DNA of 64,000 nucleotides, taken from NCBI GenBank assembly GCA_037138335.1, contig JBAXIO010000004.1, forward strand, positions 1-64,000. The letters are read 5' to 3'. Made by a program: the position numbers and the translations under genes. Source of the DNA: CAIRDP01 sp037138335 (GTDB lineage Bacteria; Bacteroidota; Bacteroidia; Bacteroidales; FEN-979). Of this stretch, positions 25,008 through 35,513 are shown in pieces. The notes below the pieces were generated by a model that made no database searches, was not told the origin of the DNA, and saw nothing but the letters and a program-made list of their open reading frames with translations. The first letter of the stretch is position 1; the number at the start of each line of letters is the position of its first letter.

Positions 25008-28000
25008 TTAGTGCGAAACAGTAACCTTCACTGTACGTGTTCCCTGTTCGGTGGACACCTTCACGAAGTAAATTCCTGCATTCAGGTTCGAAACGTTGAA
25101 GTTTGTGAGCTTTCCGTTTACATTGCTATTCCTGTATACGGTCTGGCCTACATAGTTCATAACGTCGATTGAATTGATAACGAAATCGCTCTTCACGTTA
25201 ACGTTACTATTTGCAGGATTCGGATATACCATGATCTGGCCATTGCCGATTTCCACGATGCCAACATGCGGGAACTGCACTGTAATAGTGTCGCTGCCCG
25301 GTGATTCGCAGAGGAATGTATTTGCAACGGTGTCATTGTATACGGAGGTTACAAAATACTTGTAATTTCCAAGACCTGTGAGAGGAATAATGTCGGTATA
25401 AGTTGTACCGCTTACTATTGCTCCATTGATCTTATGGAAATTATGAGCTGTTGAATCGGTACGGTAAACATTGTATCCCTTCACTATACCACCAGCGAAT
25501 TCAGGTGCATTTGCAGTCTCGGTGAAAGGCTTCTTTCCAACCGGAACGAGGGTGTTCACATCAACGTTATCGGTTCTTGCTGAACCTAAACCGTTGCCGG
25601 CATTGGACTGAACGATCAAATCTTTACCACTAATAGTCTTGGTTCCGATATTGATCTGATCAACTCCCCATGCATACCAGATTCCACCTGATCCATTATC
25701 AACAGCCTGCCATGCAAGAGTAACCGTTTGGCCCATGTAAGCAGCCATGTCAACAGTGTAGGTTTTCCATTCACCTGTTGTTGTAACCGGGGGTAAGGTT
25801 GCAAGGTCAAGCAGAACATTCCAGGTTGTACCATTGTTTGTAGAAACTTTACAATAGTAATGGTCACCATGAGTTGATCCCTGGCAAAAATCCCAGGCCA
25901 TGAAAGTAAGGTTAGATGTTACCGTTACCTCATGTGCGATCAGCCATTCATCCTGGTGAGTAGTTTTCCACCATACGGCTGCATAATAATTGCCAACCGG
26001 GGGCATAATAGCAGTATTACCTGCAAACTGCCACCAGTAACCATTCGTGGTACTTGTTGTAGTGTTGGTTTTAATTACCGTGAAATACTGTGGAGGGAAG
26101 GTAGCGCCTTCAAAACCTTCATGTATTCCATGACCGTCAGGTTTACATACCGGGGCTGTCCAGGACAGGTTCACGGTATTATGTGACTGGGTATAGGTTA
26201 AGGCAGTAGCGGGTGAACAAACTGCGTACACCCTGATATTATCTACATACCAATGGAGGATATCAAGCGATTTGGTACCATGAGCACGGAACTGGATTTT
26301 AAAGGCTTTGCCTTTCGTTGCCAGAAGCTCAATATGTTTGGTTGTCCAGTTTACGTCGCCATTATTAGCAAATTCAGCGATTTTCGAATACGCACCGTCT
26401 CTATAAAGATCAACAGCAAGGAATTCAGCTCCTGTAGCGTTACGATCGTCAAGTTTATAGTCGAAGTCAAGATAAATCTTGGCGCAACCATAAGGAGCGG
26501 CGCTGATTGCTGTGGTTTTTAAGGTATCGGAATAATTGGTACGGCCAGGTGTCCATGAGAAATCTGCTGAAGGAGCGGGATTTCCAAGGCCTGTATTTAC
26601 AGACCAGTTGCCGGTATGGCTCCATACATTATAAGTAAAGGTACCATTATCCCAAGGTTCGTAGAATGGAAGTTGGCGACCGTAGTTGATAAGAACAGTA
26701 ACAGGTCCTACAGCCAGAGAATTATCCACTAAAGGAGAAACAGGGCTTACATCATAATGGGCATCAACCTTATAAGTATAAGATCCCGGATTCAGGTTAA
26801 AATCATAGAATTCATGAGTAGCCGGGTTAGGTATATAAGCATAAGGAATGGTACTGCCATTACGATATATGTCATATCCAAGTACTGCAGGAGGAACAGC
26901 GGCCGGAGCCAAAGGAGCAGTCTCAGGATTAGTGTTTACAAAAGCCTGTACGTTAGGATGAGCTACAGGAGCGCCTGTTTCAGGAGAAGGATCGCCTGCT
27001 ACAATGAGTTCCTTTTTCCCATTAACAAGGGCTGTAACACGGATAACGAAAGCGCCTTTTTTACCACCACCGGCGGTATTCAGCTGCCAGTACCAGGGAG
27101 CTGGGGGGGTGTTTTCAAAATATCCTGCCGTATTGTTATGATGAATAGAATACATGGTATCTACTGCAACAACACAACCAGCCCATGCGGGGTTTGTGAT
27201 ATTGTACCTGAAACAGCCGAAGAACGAACCTGTAAAAGGAACATCTGGCATAACCACGGTATTCCAACCGGAACTGGTAGGACTTACCGATCCAGCCGGG
27301 GTAAACGTAGCTGAAGTACCCAGTAGCACACCAGTTGGTGAGTAAATATCCATCTGGTAAGTGATGTTGCCTGTCTGAGTGGCCGATCCAAAAGTATACA
27401 CGTCCATTGACTGGATCACACCGGCAGTAGTTGCAGGTAAAGCAAACCAGTTGCCTAAACCTTCAATAGCCGGAGAGCCGCTGCAGGCATAACCGAAGGT
27501 AAGCATACCCTGGTCAAGAATATAGTTCACAAGGTGAGGACCGCAACTGGGTGTTGTCCAGGTCAGGGAAGCTGTGCTTTCCTGGGCTTGGCCTGTAAGG
27601 TTACCCGGAGGACAGAGGAACCTGTCGGTGAAAGTTGCGCAAACCTTATTTGAATACCCGCTGCCGTATACTGCAGAAACACATGCATTGTAAGTATTTC
27701 CGTAAATTACAGCCGGAGCAGGGATATTAAAGGTGGTATCAGGGGTGTAACCAACCAAAACGTCGTTCAGATAGAAATTATATCCAAGTACGCAAATGTT
27801 CGGTCCATGAGAAGCATCCTGTGCCCAGAGCTGGATATTATCCATAGCCCAATAAGTAATACCATCGCTATTATGACCGGATGCATGGAATCTGAGCTTG
27901 AAGGTATTATTTACCTTATACGCCGAGACATCATGTACCTTGGTTGTCCAGGGTATTGCTCCAGAGTTTTTGAGGGTATCCAAAGCTTTCCATGCTGTTC

Positions 28001-30542
28001 CGTTCCAAATTTCACAAGCCATGGTATTAACAGAGGTAGCATCCCAGTTACTCAGGTAAACATCATATCTCAATATATGTGCGGCAGCAAGAGCATTCGC
28101 AGAGACATCAATAGCCTTACTTGTAAGATACCTACTATATAATCCAGTATCGATTGGAGAATAATAAAATTCTGCTGCAGGAGCAGGGTTTCCGACGCTG
28201 GTACTGATTATCCAGTTAGTAACATCGGTTGTCCAGCCATTGGCAGTAAAGTTGCCGCTTGACCAGTCTTCATTAAATTCCATAACAGCGCTTCTCGGTG
28301 GAGACCAGCTTGATTTAAGAGTAACTCCGCTGACTACGAAATTGGTAACGGGATCCTTTGAATGCAAGGGTGAAACCGTGATCGTTGTGGGTCCCATGAT
28401 GGTTACAGTCTGAGTAAGCGTTGTATAGAAAATACGGCTTGCAGTTAATGTGTAGTCGCCTTTCCATACAGTATTGAATGTAACTTTACCATCGGCACCT
28501 GTGGTACCTGTATAGTTAGTATCGGGCAGAGCGTTGTTAACCAGTTTAACCTGGGTACCTGCCATAGCATCAGCTGCACAGGTCAGGGCTACATTGATTG
28601 TAACGGGAGCTGTCCAGTTTTTACCAATAACATTTGAGAAAATCGGGGCTGACCAACGGGCACCGGTATACTGAGCTTTAACAGCCCACCTGTACGGACC
28701 ATCGGGCAGTGATTGCCAGGTCACGTCAGTGTAGCTGGTTGTTGTGGGAGCAAATAATGAAGTCCACAGTGCGGGTGTGCCTTCCTGGCCCTGTAACAGG
28801 CGGAATACCTGGTAGCCAAGTAAACCGGCGATGTTATCAGTAGGACCACCGATGCCATTAACAACGGCACGGATTAAGAAGTTACCATCGGCCGGGAGCC
28901 ATGAACCGCCGCCGGTTACATACCTGTTCCAGGAGCGTAACTGTGGTGAAGTTCTGTCAATGGCGAGACGGGCTGCAGTGGGGGGAACTCCGCCCTGGAT
29001 CATGACCAGGTAGAAATTTCCGGCTGTAACAGGTACGCCGGGAAGTGTAAATGCGTTCCATCCCCATGAAGTAGGAGTAACAGAGAACTGGTTGCCGATA
29101 GCAGCGCCTGGAGATCCTCCCGGGCCTGTGGCATCAAAAACCTGCACTTTGAAAGCTGTAAGTGCTCCAGGAGTTGTTCCCGGGGCATAATCACTTGCCT
29201 GACCGATATTGACACTGCCGCCAACAACGGTGACCGGTGCGTTAAGAACCGTGAATTTCACAGCATTCATATTACCTGCAAACGACCAGGCAATGGTTGT
29301 ATCAGGAACTCCGTCATCATAGATAAGTTCATAATTACCCTTGGGTATGCCCCAGTTCAGGTTGACCTGGGTAGCGCCTGTATTGAGAGCTGCCGTAAAA
29401 GGAGTTGATGCAGGATTTGGAAATTCCTTCATACCCATGTTCAAGGTTGTGGTGACACCCCAGTTGAATGTTATGGCTGTGGTCGTTGTATCATTGAAAC
29501 CGGCTTTGGTATATGTTGCAGTATAAGTACCGGCAGAGATACCACTCAAAGTGTAGAGTCCCCCTTCGACAGAATAAGTAACAAGACCGTTCACAACAAC
29601 TTTAGCGCCTTTAATAGCCTGACCGTTAGCGGCATTGGTAATATGACCTGTAAGGGTTGCAGGATTAGAAACCATAACAAAGTTCAGGGTAGCAGTTCCG
29701 CCATTAGGAACAGCTTTCGGCAAGGTTTGGCTGATGTAAGCCGGGTGTGTAGCTGTATAATTGCTGGTAGCAGCAATGGCTTGATACGAATAAACACCGC
29801 TACCATTTGTAACTCCGCTACCTCCACCGCCTGTTACGGTTGCTCCAACTATTGCTGTTGAAGATGTGTTTGTTATCGTACCGGTAATAGTTCCCGTAGG
29901 CTGGGTTAATGCAATTACATTTCTTGAAGCTGTGTAATATGCAGAAGCCAGGCCGCATCCAACATTAGGAGTAGTAGCATCATAATTCAGAAGATGCTGA
30001 TAAGGTGGTGCAGCAGTGGCCGGGAAAGCCTGGACCAGATTACTAGTCGTACCGGTACCAGCGTCTGCATAACAAGTAGACACGACAAGATTGGAAGTAC
30101 CGTCCCAGATAAATGGGGTGGTAAAAGTAAACGTATTCCAACCCAAAGTAAAAGTATATCCGCCAGTATGAAGCGAAGTACACGGAGGTCCTGTCCATAC
30201 AGTAGTGAATGGACCCGGATCCCAACCTGTGAGACCAGGTGCCGTAGTATTCGCTAAAGCAAAAGTCAGAGTGCCAATGTTTGGTGCATCGGCAAGAGTC
30301 ATGCAATTGAAACCAATCGCAGTGATAGGACCGGCAACAACACCTGCAGCAGTAAGTTCTGCCGCAGTATAATACATCTGGGATTTCGCACCAGTATAAG
30401 CTGCGTGGAAAGGCCAGGACGAATTAAGTGTAGTTACACCGATAGTCTTGGTCCAAGATGCCAATCCTTCCTGCAGAAATAACACGGTCAACATTGCAAC
30501 AAGCAAAATCGATCTTGTTAAAAGCTTGGAAACATTTTTCAT
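25008..30542 (-). CDS. Giant T9SS cargo protein with cleaved-adhesin and carboxypeptidase-regulatory-like domains
   Basis: 1844 residues, surface or secreted. Signal peptide of about 28 residues (SILLVAMLTVLFLQEGLAS). Order: an N-terminal domain of unknown fold (30-200), two carboxypeptidase-regulatory/CNA-B-like domains (about 210-370; TGTITNTSSTAIVGATV and TGHITNAANGQAIKGAKV), a domain with KGNYELIYDDGVPDTTIAW, another regulatory-like domain (about 640-720), then several cleaved-adhesin/MAM-like domains (for example EDWSSGNFTANGWTT with YWAMDNIQLWA, and HEGFEGATFPPQYF with WYAWGVDQINIG). The T9SS type A sorting domain (IMVYPNPANSNVNV to VTVSH) ends it. No catalytic motif is recognised. It is paralogous, domain by domain, to the protein encoded at 31.4-35.4 kb. 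Promoter at 30736, terminator at 24953. Confidence 0.85.
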   Translation of the reverse strand: MKNVSKLLTRSILLVAMLTVLFLQEGLASWTKTIGVTTLNSSWPFHAAYTGAKSQMYYTAAELTAAGVVAGPITAIGFNCMTLADAPNIGTLTFALANTTAPGLTGWDPGPFTTVWTGPPCTSLHTGGYTFTLGWNTFTFTTPFIWDGTSNLVVSTCYADAGTGTTSNLVQAFPATAAPPYQHLLNYDATTPNVGCGLASAYYTASRNVIALTQPTGTITGTITNTSSTAIVGATVTGGGGSGVTNGSGVYSYQAIAATSNYTATHPAYISQTLPKAVPNGGTATLNFVMVSNPATLTGHITNAANGQAIKGAKVVVNGLVTYSVEGGLYTLSGISAGTYTATYTKAGFNDTTTTAITFNWGVTTTLNMGMKEFPNPASTPFTAALNTGATQVNLNWGIPKGNYELIYDDGVPDTTIAWSFAGNMNAVKFTVLNAPVTVVGGSVNIGQASDYAPGTTPGALTAFKVQVFDATGPGGSPGAAIGNQFSVTPTSWGWNAFTLPGVPVTAGNFYLVMIQGGVPPTAARLAIDRTSPQLRSWNRYVTGGGSWLPADGNFLIRAVVNGIGGPTDNIAGLLGYQVFRLLQGQEGTPALWTSLFAPTTTSYTDVTWQSLPDGPYRWAVKAQYTGARWSAPIFSNVIGKNWTAPVTINVALTCAADAMAGTQVKLVNNALPDTNYTGTTGADGKVTFNTVWKGDYTLTASRIFYTTLTQTVTIMGPTTITVSPLHSKDPVTNFVVSGVTLKSSWSPPRSAVMEFNEDWSSGNFTANGWTTDVTNWIISTSVGNPAPAAEFYYSPIDTGLYSRYLTSKAIDVSANALAAAHILRYDVYLSNWDATSVNTMACEIWNGTAWKALDTLKNSGAIPWTTKVHDVSAYKVNNTFKLRFHASGHNSDGITYWAMDNIQLWAQDASHGPNICVLGYNFYLNDVLVGYTPDTTFNIPAPAVIYGNTYNACVSAVYGSGYSNKVCATFTDRFLCPPGNLTGQAQESTASLTWTTPSCGPHLVNYILDQGMLTFGYACSGSPAIEGLGNWFALPATTAGVIQSMDVYTFGSATQTGNITYQMDIYSPTGVLLGTSATFTPAGSVSPTSSGWNTVVMPDVPFTGSFFGCFRYNITNPAWAGCVVAVDTMYSIHHNNTAGYFENTPPAPWYWQLNTAGGGKKGAFVIRVTALVNGKKELIVAGDPSPETGAPVAHPNVQAFVNTNPETAPLAPAAVPPAVLGYDIYRNGSTIPYAYIPNPATHEFYDFNLNPGSYTYKVDAHYDVSPVSPLVDNSLAVGPVTVLINYGRQLPFYEPWDNGTFTYNVWSHTGNWSVNTGLGNPAPSADFSWTPGRTNYSDTLKTTAISAAPYGCAKIYLDFDYKLDDRNATGAEFLAVDLYRDGAYSKIAEFANNGDVNWTTKHIELLATKGKAFKIQFRAHGTKSLDILHWYVDNIRVYAVCSPATALTYTQSHNTVNLSWTAPVCKPDGHGIHEGFEGATFPPQYFTVIKTNTTTSTTNGYWWQFAGNTAIMPPVGNYYAAVWWKTTHQDEWLIAHEVTVTSNLTFMAWDFCQGSTHGDHYYCKVSTNNGTTWNVLLDLATLPPVTTTGEWKTYTVDMAAYMGQTVTLAWQAVDNGSGGIWYAWGVDQINIGTKTISGKDLIVQSNAGNGLGSARTDNVDVNTLVPVGKKPFTETANAPEFAGGIVKGYNVYRTDSTAHNFHKINGAIVSGTTYTDIIPLTGLGNYKYFVTSVYNDTVANTFLCESPGSDTITVQFPHVGIVEIGNGQIMVYPNPANSNVNVKSDFVINSIDVMNYVGQTVYRNSNVNGKLTNFNVSNLNAGIYFVKVSTEQGTRTVKVTVSH

Positions 30543-30855
30543 AATGTTTTAGGTTTAAGTTACTATTAAAAAGGATAATTAATATGTGGATCAATTATAC
30601 AATTGATATATATAGGGATTTGCTTCATTAAATATCATTAAAAATAAAATTAAGACATACGTCTTAAGTTATTGACTTAGTTACAATTAACATAAAATAA
30701 ACATAAAAAGCATACCTGCTTTCTAACTTTGACAGCAAATATAAAACAATTTATTGATCAAAAAGCAACTTTTTTTCAAATTTATTTTTCTTTTCCTTTT
30801 TCACTTCGAGAACTACAAAAATAAGTAATTTTGCAAAACTATAAATATTTAGTTT
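30543..30855. promoter_or_regulatory. AT-rich divergent promoter region without genes
   Basis: 313 bases, strongly AT-rich. It holds TATATTTG on the minus strand at 30736-30743 (for the 1844-residue T9SS gene, implying a leader of about 190 bases) and TAATTTTG on the plus strand at 30826-30833 (for the lipoprotein). I see no open frame or RNA gene in the long leader. Confidence 0.55.
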
Positions 30856-31356
30856 ATGAAAGATTTAAGATTATTATTAACCGTTTGCCTTTTCATATTC
30901 TTTCTCGCTTCCTGCAAGACAAACGGGGATTTGATAGTGGGTTCATGGAAATTCTCAGGCATCAGGCAAGCCTCAATGCCTCATAGCGCTTATAAAGATA
31001 ATTCACAGGACAATCAAAAACCTGTTGAGATGGTTGAGGATAATGATGCAAACGGGAGGCCCAAGGGATCTGACCCCAAGTCCATGTCGGCAAGGTTTGA
31101 AAGTCTTCAATCAGTTAACCCTGAGATTATAAGTGCATTTACCCTTAACAGCGACAAAACCGCTAAATTGACTTATCCCGGCAAAACCCTTACAGGAAAG
31201 TGGAAAGTAAATAAAAATCTGACCACGATAACATTCACGGATCCCGGAACCAAAAAGTCGGTCATTATTAATTTTTCGAGGATCAATCCAACGTATTTAA
31301 GGGTAAGTCCGCTTGCCCCTGCTGACTCTGTTGAACTTTTCTATCAAAAATACTGA
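30856..31356 (+). CDS. Small lipoprotein, lipocalin-like
   Basis: 166 residues. The signal ends in the lipobox LASC (Cys20). The mature part begins GDLIVGSWKFSGI and later has LTYPGKTLTGKWKVNKNLTTITFTD, a pattern of strand-turn-strand with GSW and GKW that resembles the lipocalin-like families of Bacteroidota. The segment between (about 40-85) is polar and probably disordered. It lies alone between two giant T9SS genes on the other strand, with its own promoter box at 30826. A partnership with those proteins is possible from position only. Confidence 0.65.
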   Translation: MKDLRLLLTVCLFIFFLASCKTNGDLIVGSWKFSGIRQASMPHSAYKDNSQDNQKPVEMVEDNDANGRPKGSDPKSMSARFESLQSVNPEIISAFTLNSDKTAKLTYPGKTLTGKWKVNKNLTTITFTDPGTKKSVIINFSRINPTYLRVSPLAPADSVELFYQKY

Positions 31357-31413
31357 ATCTCAGGATCCGGGTCATTTTCTTTCAATTTTTCCGGAATATC
31401 CTGCACCCATTGA

Positions 31414-34400
31414 TCACCTTATAATGAGGTTGTAATTGATGGTAGCGTTAGTAAGCATCAGTCTCAAAATATAAAACCCCGGAGAAGTTCCTGAGATGGA
31501 CAACTCCAGGTCACGCCTGTCGTGGCAATAGAAACGTTGTACAATCTTCCCCAAGGGATTAATCAATTCCACTTCTGCTACCGGAAGTACCGACTTTATA
31601 TAAAGAGCTTCATGGGCCGGATTGGGGTAAATTACGATCCCGGCAGATCCTTTAATTTGTGGTACTGAGGTAATTACATCAATAATTACCGTATCGGAAG
31701 TCAGAGCCTTATCACAATCCTGGTTAACGATCTGGATATAATATTTATACTGACCCTGGGGCAGGTTTGTATCGATATAAGAAGTATCGGAAACCGGGAG
31801 GAGGTTGATCTTTGAAAATACAGTTCCGCCCGGGCTTTTCCTGTAGACATCATAATAGGGCTGGGCGCCTGCAAAACCAAATTTCTTCGTTCCCATTGTG
31901 CAATCGTCGATAGCCCAATAATACCATAACCCCTGGCCATTTGCATCTACAGCATTCCAGGCAATATCAACCACATCGCCCAGGTATGGCGACATATCAA
32001 TAACATAAGGTTCCTGCCAATGGTTATACCCTCCCTGGCCGGGGTATGTAGGCAGGGCCGACATATCGAGGAGGGTCACCCAGGATTGCCCGTGATCGGT
32101 TGAGGCTTTGACATAATAATGATCGCCATGGCTTGAACCCTGGTAGGCCAGACTCCAGAATTTAAGATTTCCGCTAACGTACATATTCCTGGCAATGAGC
32201 CATTCGTTCTGTGCATTGTAATCCCAGTACAATCCCGCTGAATAGTCGCCCGAATGGGCTCCCAGGGGAGAAGAAACCGCAGTATGACCCCATGTGGCAG
32301 AAGTGTTATTGATGATACGGTCCCAGGCCGGGGGTGGAAAATATGGTTCTTCAAATCCTTCATTCATGGCGTTTCCCCCTCCATTACATCGGGGAGGGTT
32401 CCATTCCAGGTGGGTATCCATTCCCATAGCGTCCCCCGCCAGGTTTTCGGCAGGCAGGCAAACCGGGTAAACGTGAATATTGTCAATCAGCCAGTCCTGG
32501 ATGTTTGAAGAATTCGCGCCTGTTGCCCGGAACCTGAATTTGAATCCCTTCTGTTTAACCGCGCTGATTTCAATATGGTAATGCATCCATCCGGTAATCC
32601 CGGTATTGGTAAATTCTATTTTCTGATACCAGCTGCGGTTATAATTGACATCGAGGACCAGCTTTTCAGTTCCTGTGGCCAGGTAATTCTCAAGCTTCAG
32701 ATCAAAATCCAGCCAGATTGCTGCACATGTATATATTGTTGCATCCAGGGCAGGGCTTTCCAGTACCAGGTTATAGGAAGTAAGTTGAGGAAGGCCTGAA
32801 AATGATGCGCAGGGAGGGGGATTACCCTTGCTTTGGACAATAGCCCAATTCCCCGTTCCGGCAGGGAAAGTCCAGCTATTGGAAATAAAACTGCCCTGGT
32901 CCCATGGTTCGAAAAATGGCAGTGGTTTACCATAATGTATCTGCAGGCTTACCGGGCCGGAGGCTATGGACTGTCCCTGTTGCCCGGGATGGCCGTATGG
33001 AGCAAGGCTGTATACCGCTGTAACCTTATAATTATAATTGCCCGGGTCAAGGCCAATGTCGGAATAGCTATTCACATCGGCTCCCGCTATGAATGCATGA
33101 AGGGAATCATCCCTGAAGATATTGTAACCCAATATGCCGGCCGGGGTATAAAATGTTGTATCGATACTGTAAACCGGTTTCTCCCATTGGAGAAGGACCG
33201 TGTCGTTACGTGCAAGCCCGTGAAAATTACCGGGAGGCCATAGAAAGTGAGATTTTACAGTTTTACAAACGCTGCCTGAATATCCGCTGGTATAAATGGC
33301 AACGACGCACATATTATAAACAGAATCATACCTGACCACGGTTCCTGGGATGGTAAAGCTGTTTGTTGTCACAGAGGCAAGAAGTATGCTGTTGAGGTAA
33401 AAATTATACCCGTAGATGCACTGATTTAAAAGATGTGTCGATTCGGATGCATAAACAAGAATATTATCGATATACCAGCCGTTAACCTGGTAGGAATCGG
33501 CGCCGGCCGACCTGAAACGGATCCGGAAGGTTTTATTTGCAAATGCTGAAATATCAATTTCATGCCGGGTCCAGTCAATATTGCCTGCCGAATTATTCCA
33601 GGTTTTAAGTGTTTGCCATGCTGTTCCATCGGAAATCTCAACCATGAGCTGGTCGAGGACCGAGCTGGAAAGGTTCAGCAGTGAAATATCATACTTCAAA
33701 GTGAGTATGGGGCTGTTGGGTCCTGTGATGGCCGGACTTACTATGGACTGGTTATAATTATAAACCCTGGGTGACCAGTTAAAAAAAGCAGAGGGTGCGG
33801 GATGTCCGTTGGAAGTGGATATCATCCAGTTCCCCCCTTCAACAGTCCAGCCGGTGCCTGTAAAACTTCCCCCTGACCAGTCTTCCTGGAGCAGGGTCTG
33901 ATTATAAAAGGGCACATCCCATCTTGCCTTTAGACTAAGGCTGTCGATAAGCAGGTTTGTAGGCGGGGATTTTCTCTGGAGAAGTGTGAGGTTAAAAGAG
34001 CATCCCCCTGTAACATTAAGACTGCCGCTATAGTTCTGGTAACCGAATTTTGCCGCGCTTACAGAATAGGATCCTTTCCATACCGAGGGGAAGATCATTT
34101 TTCCGGAGCTATCGGAATACATAGTATATAAGGTATCGGGATAAACAAGGTTTTTCAGCTGAACAAACGTACCGGCGGTCCCTGAAGCGGAACAGCTCAT
34201 GGCCAGGTTGATTGTTACCGGGGCGGTCCAGCATTTGCCGATGACATTGGAAAGCGAAGGGGGCGACAGGCGGTTACCCGGATACACGGCCGAAACAGCC
34301 CAAAGATAGGGTCCGCAGGGAAGGTTATTCCAGTCCATATCATCGGCCGAGGTTGAAGATACCGTATTGATTAAAGTCCAGGCCAGCTGATTTGTTTCTT

Positions 34401-35379
34401 CTCCCTGGTGCAGGCGCCATACTTTGTAATTTCCGGCACTCCCGGCTGATTTCAGATTCAGGGGTGGTCCGCCCTGCCCATTGAGCCTGGCCCTGATCAT
34501 AAAATTCCCATAGGCCATCTGCCAGTCACCATTTCCAGCAACATTCCTGGAATAGCTCCTGTAATGAGGTATGGTAACATCAACGGCCAGCCCGGCAGCA
34601 TCAGGGGCATTTGAGCCCTGTATCATCACAATAAAGAAATCGCCCGAGGGAATTACCAGGGAAGAAGGAAGTGTAAAATCTATCCATCCAAAAGCAGCCG
34701 GTGTGACCTGAACCGGGCCTGCAAGAAGGGATCCTGGTACGCCTCCCGGCCCGTTTGCGGCCATAATGGCAACATGGAAGGGGACCAGGGGATTGCTTCC
34801 CGGCAGGTAGTCTGATACTTTTCCGATATTTACTGAGCCTCCCTGTATGGTCGCCGGATAGGCCAGGGGTGTGAATTTAAGTGCATTCATGTTCCCGGCC
34901 AGGGGCCAAACGGTGAACGCGTCTTCCAGTCCGTCATCATAAAGCAATTCATAATTCCCGGCCGGTTTATTCCATTTCAGGCTTACAAGATGTTCTGTTG
35001 TATCAAGTCTTGCGAAAACAGGCGAACATGGGTTTGCCGTTTCGTAAAGCCGGATATCAAATTTTGTAAATGTTCCTGCCTGAAATGATACAGGGGGGGA
35101 TACCAGGGTGTCGAATCCCGGTTTTGTACAAATTACCGGGTATGTTCCCGGGGGATTGACCTCCATTCCATACAGTCCTTCGGCAACGGAATACTTATAG
35201 TTACCGTTAATACTAATCTTAGCACCTATGACAGGAGCGCCAGTGGCTGAATTTGTTACAATTCCTCTAATAGCGGGATTGGATGCTGTTTTGTTTAAGG
35301 CAATAAGTCCGGGGTTTGCCAGGAGGATTTCTGCAAACAACAGAACAGAAAGCACATATCGTATTCTGAGCCAGACCAT
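31414..35379 (-). CDS. Giant T9SS cargo protein, paralogue of the 25-30.5 kb gene
   Basis: 1321 residues. Signal peptide MVWLRIRYVLSVLLFAEILL. The open frame starts at 35403, but a TACCTTTG promoter box at 35391-35398 occupies those first codons, so ATG 35379 is the start. A carboxypeptidase-regulatory-like domain (IRGIVTNSATGAPVIGAKI) is followed by PAGNYELLYDDGLEDAFTVW, another regulatory-like domain, and cleaved-adhesin/MAM-like domains (QEDWSGGSFTGTGWTVEGG with GWYIDNILVYA; FFEPWDQGSFISNSW; MNEGFEEPYFPPPAWD with WYYWAIDDCTMG). It ends in a T9SS type A sorting domain (IVIYPNPAHEALYI to YNLIIR). It lacks the N-terminal 200-residue domain and some modules of the longer paralogue. Binding target unknown. 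Confidence 0.85.
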   Translation of the reverse strand: MVWLRIRYVLSVLLFAEILLANPGLIALNKTASNPAIRGIVTNSATGAPVIGAKISINGNYKYSVAEGLYGMEVNPPGTYPVICTKPGFDTLVSPPVSFQAGTFTKFDIRLYETANPCSPVFARLDTTEHLVSLKWNKPAGNYELLYDDGLEDAFTVWPLAGNMNALKFTPLAYPATIQGGSVNIGKVSDYLPGSNPLVPFHVAIMAANGPGGVPGSLLAGPVQVTPAAFGWIDFTLPSSLVIPSGDFFIVMIQGSNAPDAAGLAVDVTIPHYRSYSRNVAGNGDWQMAYGNFMIRARLNGQGGPPLNLKSAGSAGNYKVWRLHQGEETNQLAWTLINTVSSTSADDMDWNNLPCGPYLWAVSAVYPGNRLSPPSLSNVIGKCWTAPVTINLAMSCSASGTAGTFVQLKNLVYPDTLYTMYSDSSGKMIFPSVWKGSYSVSAAKFGYQNYSGSLNVTGGCSFNLTLLQRKSPPTNLLIDSLSLKARWDVPFYNQTLLQEDWSGGSFTGTGWTVEGGNWMISTSNGHPAPSAFFNWSPRVYNYNQSIVSPAITGPNSPILTLKYDISLLNLSSSVLDQLMVEISDGTAWQTLKTWNNSAGNIDWTRHEIDISAFANKTFRIRFRSAGADSYQVNGWYIDNILVYASESTHLLNQCIYGYNFYLNSILLASVTTNSFTIPGTVVRYDSVYNMCVVAIYTSGYSGSVCKTVKSHFLWPPGNFHGLARNDTVLLQWEKPVYSIDTTFYTPAGILGYNIFRDDSLHAFIAGADVNSYSDIGLDPGNYNYKVTAVYSLAPYGHPGQQGQSIASGPVSLQIHYGKPLPFFEPWDQGSFISNSWTFPAGTGNWAIVQSKGNPPPCASFSGLPQLTSYNLVLESPALDATIYTCAAIWLDFDLKLENYLATGTEKLVLDVNYNRSWYQKIEFTNTGITGWMHYHIEISAVKQKGFKFRFRATGANSSNIQDWLIDNIHVYPVCLPAENLAGDAMGMDTHLEWNPPRCNGGGNAMNEGFEEPYFPPPAWDRIINNTSATWGHTAVSSPLGAHSGDYSAGLYWDYNAQNEWLIARNMYVSGNLKFWSLAYQGSSHGDHYYVKASTDHGQSWVTLLDMSALPTYPGQGGYNHWQEPYVIDMSPYLGDVVDIAWNAVDANGQGLWYYWAIDDCTMGTKKFGFAGAQPYYDVYRKSPGGTVFSKINLLPVSDTSYIDTNLPQGQYKYYIQIVNQDCDKALTSDTVIIDVITSVPQIKGSAGIVIYPNPAHEALYIKSVLPVAEVELINPLGKIVQRFYCHDRRDLELSISGTSPGFYILRLMLTNATINYNLIIR

Positions 35380-35390
35380 AGAATGTAATG

Positions 35391-35398
35391 CAAAGGTA
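35391..35398 (-). promoter_or_regulatory. Bacteroidota -7 box (TACCTTTG)
   Basis: An exact match on the minus strand 11 bases before ATG 35379. It decides the start of the 1321-residue gene, since the longer frame would have to be translated from upstream of the transcription start. Confidence 0.6.
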
Positions 35399-35432
35399 TG
35401 CAATAAACGCCCTGACTGAAAGATAATAATGG

Positions 35433-35470
35433 AAAAAGGCGGTCCTGACCGAAGTCAGGACCGCCTTTTT
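35433..35470. terminator. Perfect hairpin terminator
   Basis: AAAAAGGCGGTCCTGAC and GTCAGGACCGCCTTTTT pair over 17 bases around a CGAA tetraloop. On the minus strand it follows the stop of the 1843-residue T9SS gene at 35514 and isolates it from the next promoter at 35391. Confidence 0.9.
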
Positions 35471-35513
35471 CATTATTCAAACCGATCTTAAAAGACCAGC
35501 CGTAAGGGAGATA

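Noticed and set aside
35380..35403. Upstream ATG of the 1321-residue T9SS gene
   Set aside because: The promoter -7 box TACCTTTG lies inside these codons, so they cannot be part of the mRNA from that promoter.
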